A stretch of DNA of 64,000 bases from Neobacillus mesonae. GTDB lineage: Bacteria > Bacillota > Bacilli > Bacillales > Cytobacillaceae. The DNA is taken from contig NZ_JAMBNQ010000025.1 of NCBI RefSeq assembly GCF_023715155.1, positions 1-64,000 of the forward strand, given 5' to 3'. Below are positions 63,662 to 64,000 of this stretch, one piece after another. Position 1 is the first letter of the stretch. Every line of letters begins with the position of its first letter. The notes beneath the pieces were generated by a model. It was not told the DNA's origin, did not search any database, and was given only the letters and a program-made list of their open reading frames with translations. The translations under genes and the position numbers were made by a program.

Positions 63662-63694
63662 AGGAGTGAGGTGTCTGCCTCACTCCTTTATTTT
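63660..63694 (+). terminator. terminator after yitS
   Basis: AAAGGAGTGAGG and CCTCACTCCTTT form a perfect 12-base stem around TGTCTG, followed by ATTTTT. Confidence 0.9.
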
Positions 63695-63796
63695 TCAGCT
63701 CCAGCGCTTAGCCCTTCTAGTTCAAAAGGTTAAGAATAACCTTTGAACGGCTTAATATAATGTTTGTCAGGGCTGACCCGGCACTTTTTGCTTTTC
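63695..63796 (+). repeat. intergenic palindromic repeat, AGCGC family
   Basis: It starts CAGCTCCAGCGCTTAGCCC and ends GGCACTTTTTGCTTTTC, with an inner AAAGGTTA/TAACCTTT hairpin. The opening resembles the AGCTTCAGCGCC end at 13876 and the appA-side element at 38418. Confidence 0.5.
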
Positions 63797-63928
63797 CTAT
63801 TTATGATCGGTCTTTTTAGAGTACTGATTTTTTCCAGCTTGACGATTTCTTTCACGCATCATATTTTTTTCATGACGTAATGCATTATTATCCTGTGCTT
63901 TTTTGTCGTTATCTGAAGTATGCGGCAT
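63797..63928 (-). CDS. DUF3941 family small protein
   Basis: A 43-residue hydrophilic protein matching DUF3941: MPHTSDNDKKAQDNNALRHE, MMRERNRQAGKNQYSKKTDH. AAAGGGG lies 8-9 bases before the ATG. Function unknown; common in Bacillus. The stop touches the adjacent intergenic repeat. Confidence 0.8.
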   Translation of the reverse strand: MPHTSDNDKKAQDNNALRHEKNMMRERNRQAGKNQYSKKTDHK

Positions 63929-64000
63929 ACTCACTACCCCTTTCAAATGCGTTTTCAAAAGTTAGTGTCTGCCAATTTGATAGAGGTTATGTAATGAAGT

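Overview
The window is a low-GC Gram-positive chromosome segment from an aerobic or facultative endospore-forming Bacillaceae. Gene order follows, in reverse, the Bacillus subtilis region from yitS through yjcD. Strong AGGAGG-type ribosome binding sites, spore coat, spoVA and germination genes, a competence set (comZ, med, mecA, coiA) and a tryptophan T-box all fit a Bacillus-like host such as Neobacillus or Mesobacillus. The genus is an inference from gene order and content, not from a search. No rRNA, tRNA, prophage, intact insertion sequence or CRISPR array was seen.

Layout. 0.2-7.4 kb is a sporulation block: helicase yjcD, spoVIF, a tiny Gly/Tyr-rich membrane peptide, an extra spoVA-type operon (lipoprotein-spoVAC-spoVAD-spoVAEb), a 32-residue Cys-containing peptide, yjcA, a CotY/CotZ protein and cotO. 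Several of these carry sigma-K-like promoters. 7.7-16.3 kb holds fabI, yjbQ, prpE, yjbO-nadF-yjbM, yjbL, yjbK and spxH. 16.6-24.3 kb holds pepF, coiA, cls, mecA and spx. 24.3-32 kb holds an orphan pair of oligopeptide permeases and the opp operon. 32.3-40.5 kb holds T-box-controlled trpS, yjbA and the app operon. 40.6-51.2 kb holds yjaZ, fabH-fabF, comZ-med, yjaV, yjaU, yjzD, clpB and yjzC.

From 51.3 to 59.6 kb the B. subtilis order is interrupted. In place of arginine genes there is an anaerobiosis/molybdenum/nitrosative-stress island: two Fnr-type regulators with C-terminal Cys clusters, mobB-moeA, ric (scdA), moaA, a NirJ/AhbD-like radical SAM/SPASM protein, and a DsrE/YedF-like protein in one operon with the SufT-like yitW. 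Three promoters in the island (ric, the radical SAM gene, yitW-dsrE) carry Fnr-type palindromes whose centres all lie exactly 29.5 bp from the -10 hexamer, i.e. near -41.5. This looks like a coherent local Fnr regulon and is the most interesting feature of the window. 60-64 kb returns to the yit order: yitU, two small genes, a Gmad2-like secreted protein, yitT, yitS and a DUF3941 peptide.

Themes that connect the genes: regulated proteolysis and stress (Spx, its adaptor SpxH, MecA, ClpB behind a CtsR box); fatty-acid synthesis (fabI and fabH, both behind FapR-like boxes of identical geometry); peptide uptake feeding sporulation and competence (opp, app, orphan permeases); and anaerobic metal-cofactor chemistry. 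Dispersed intergenic repeats of at least two families are also present.
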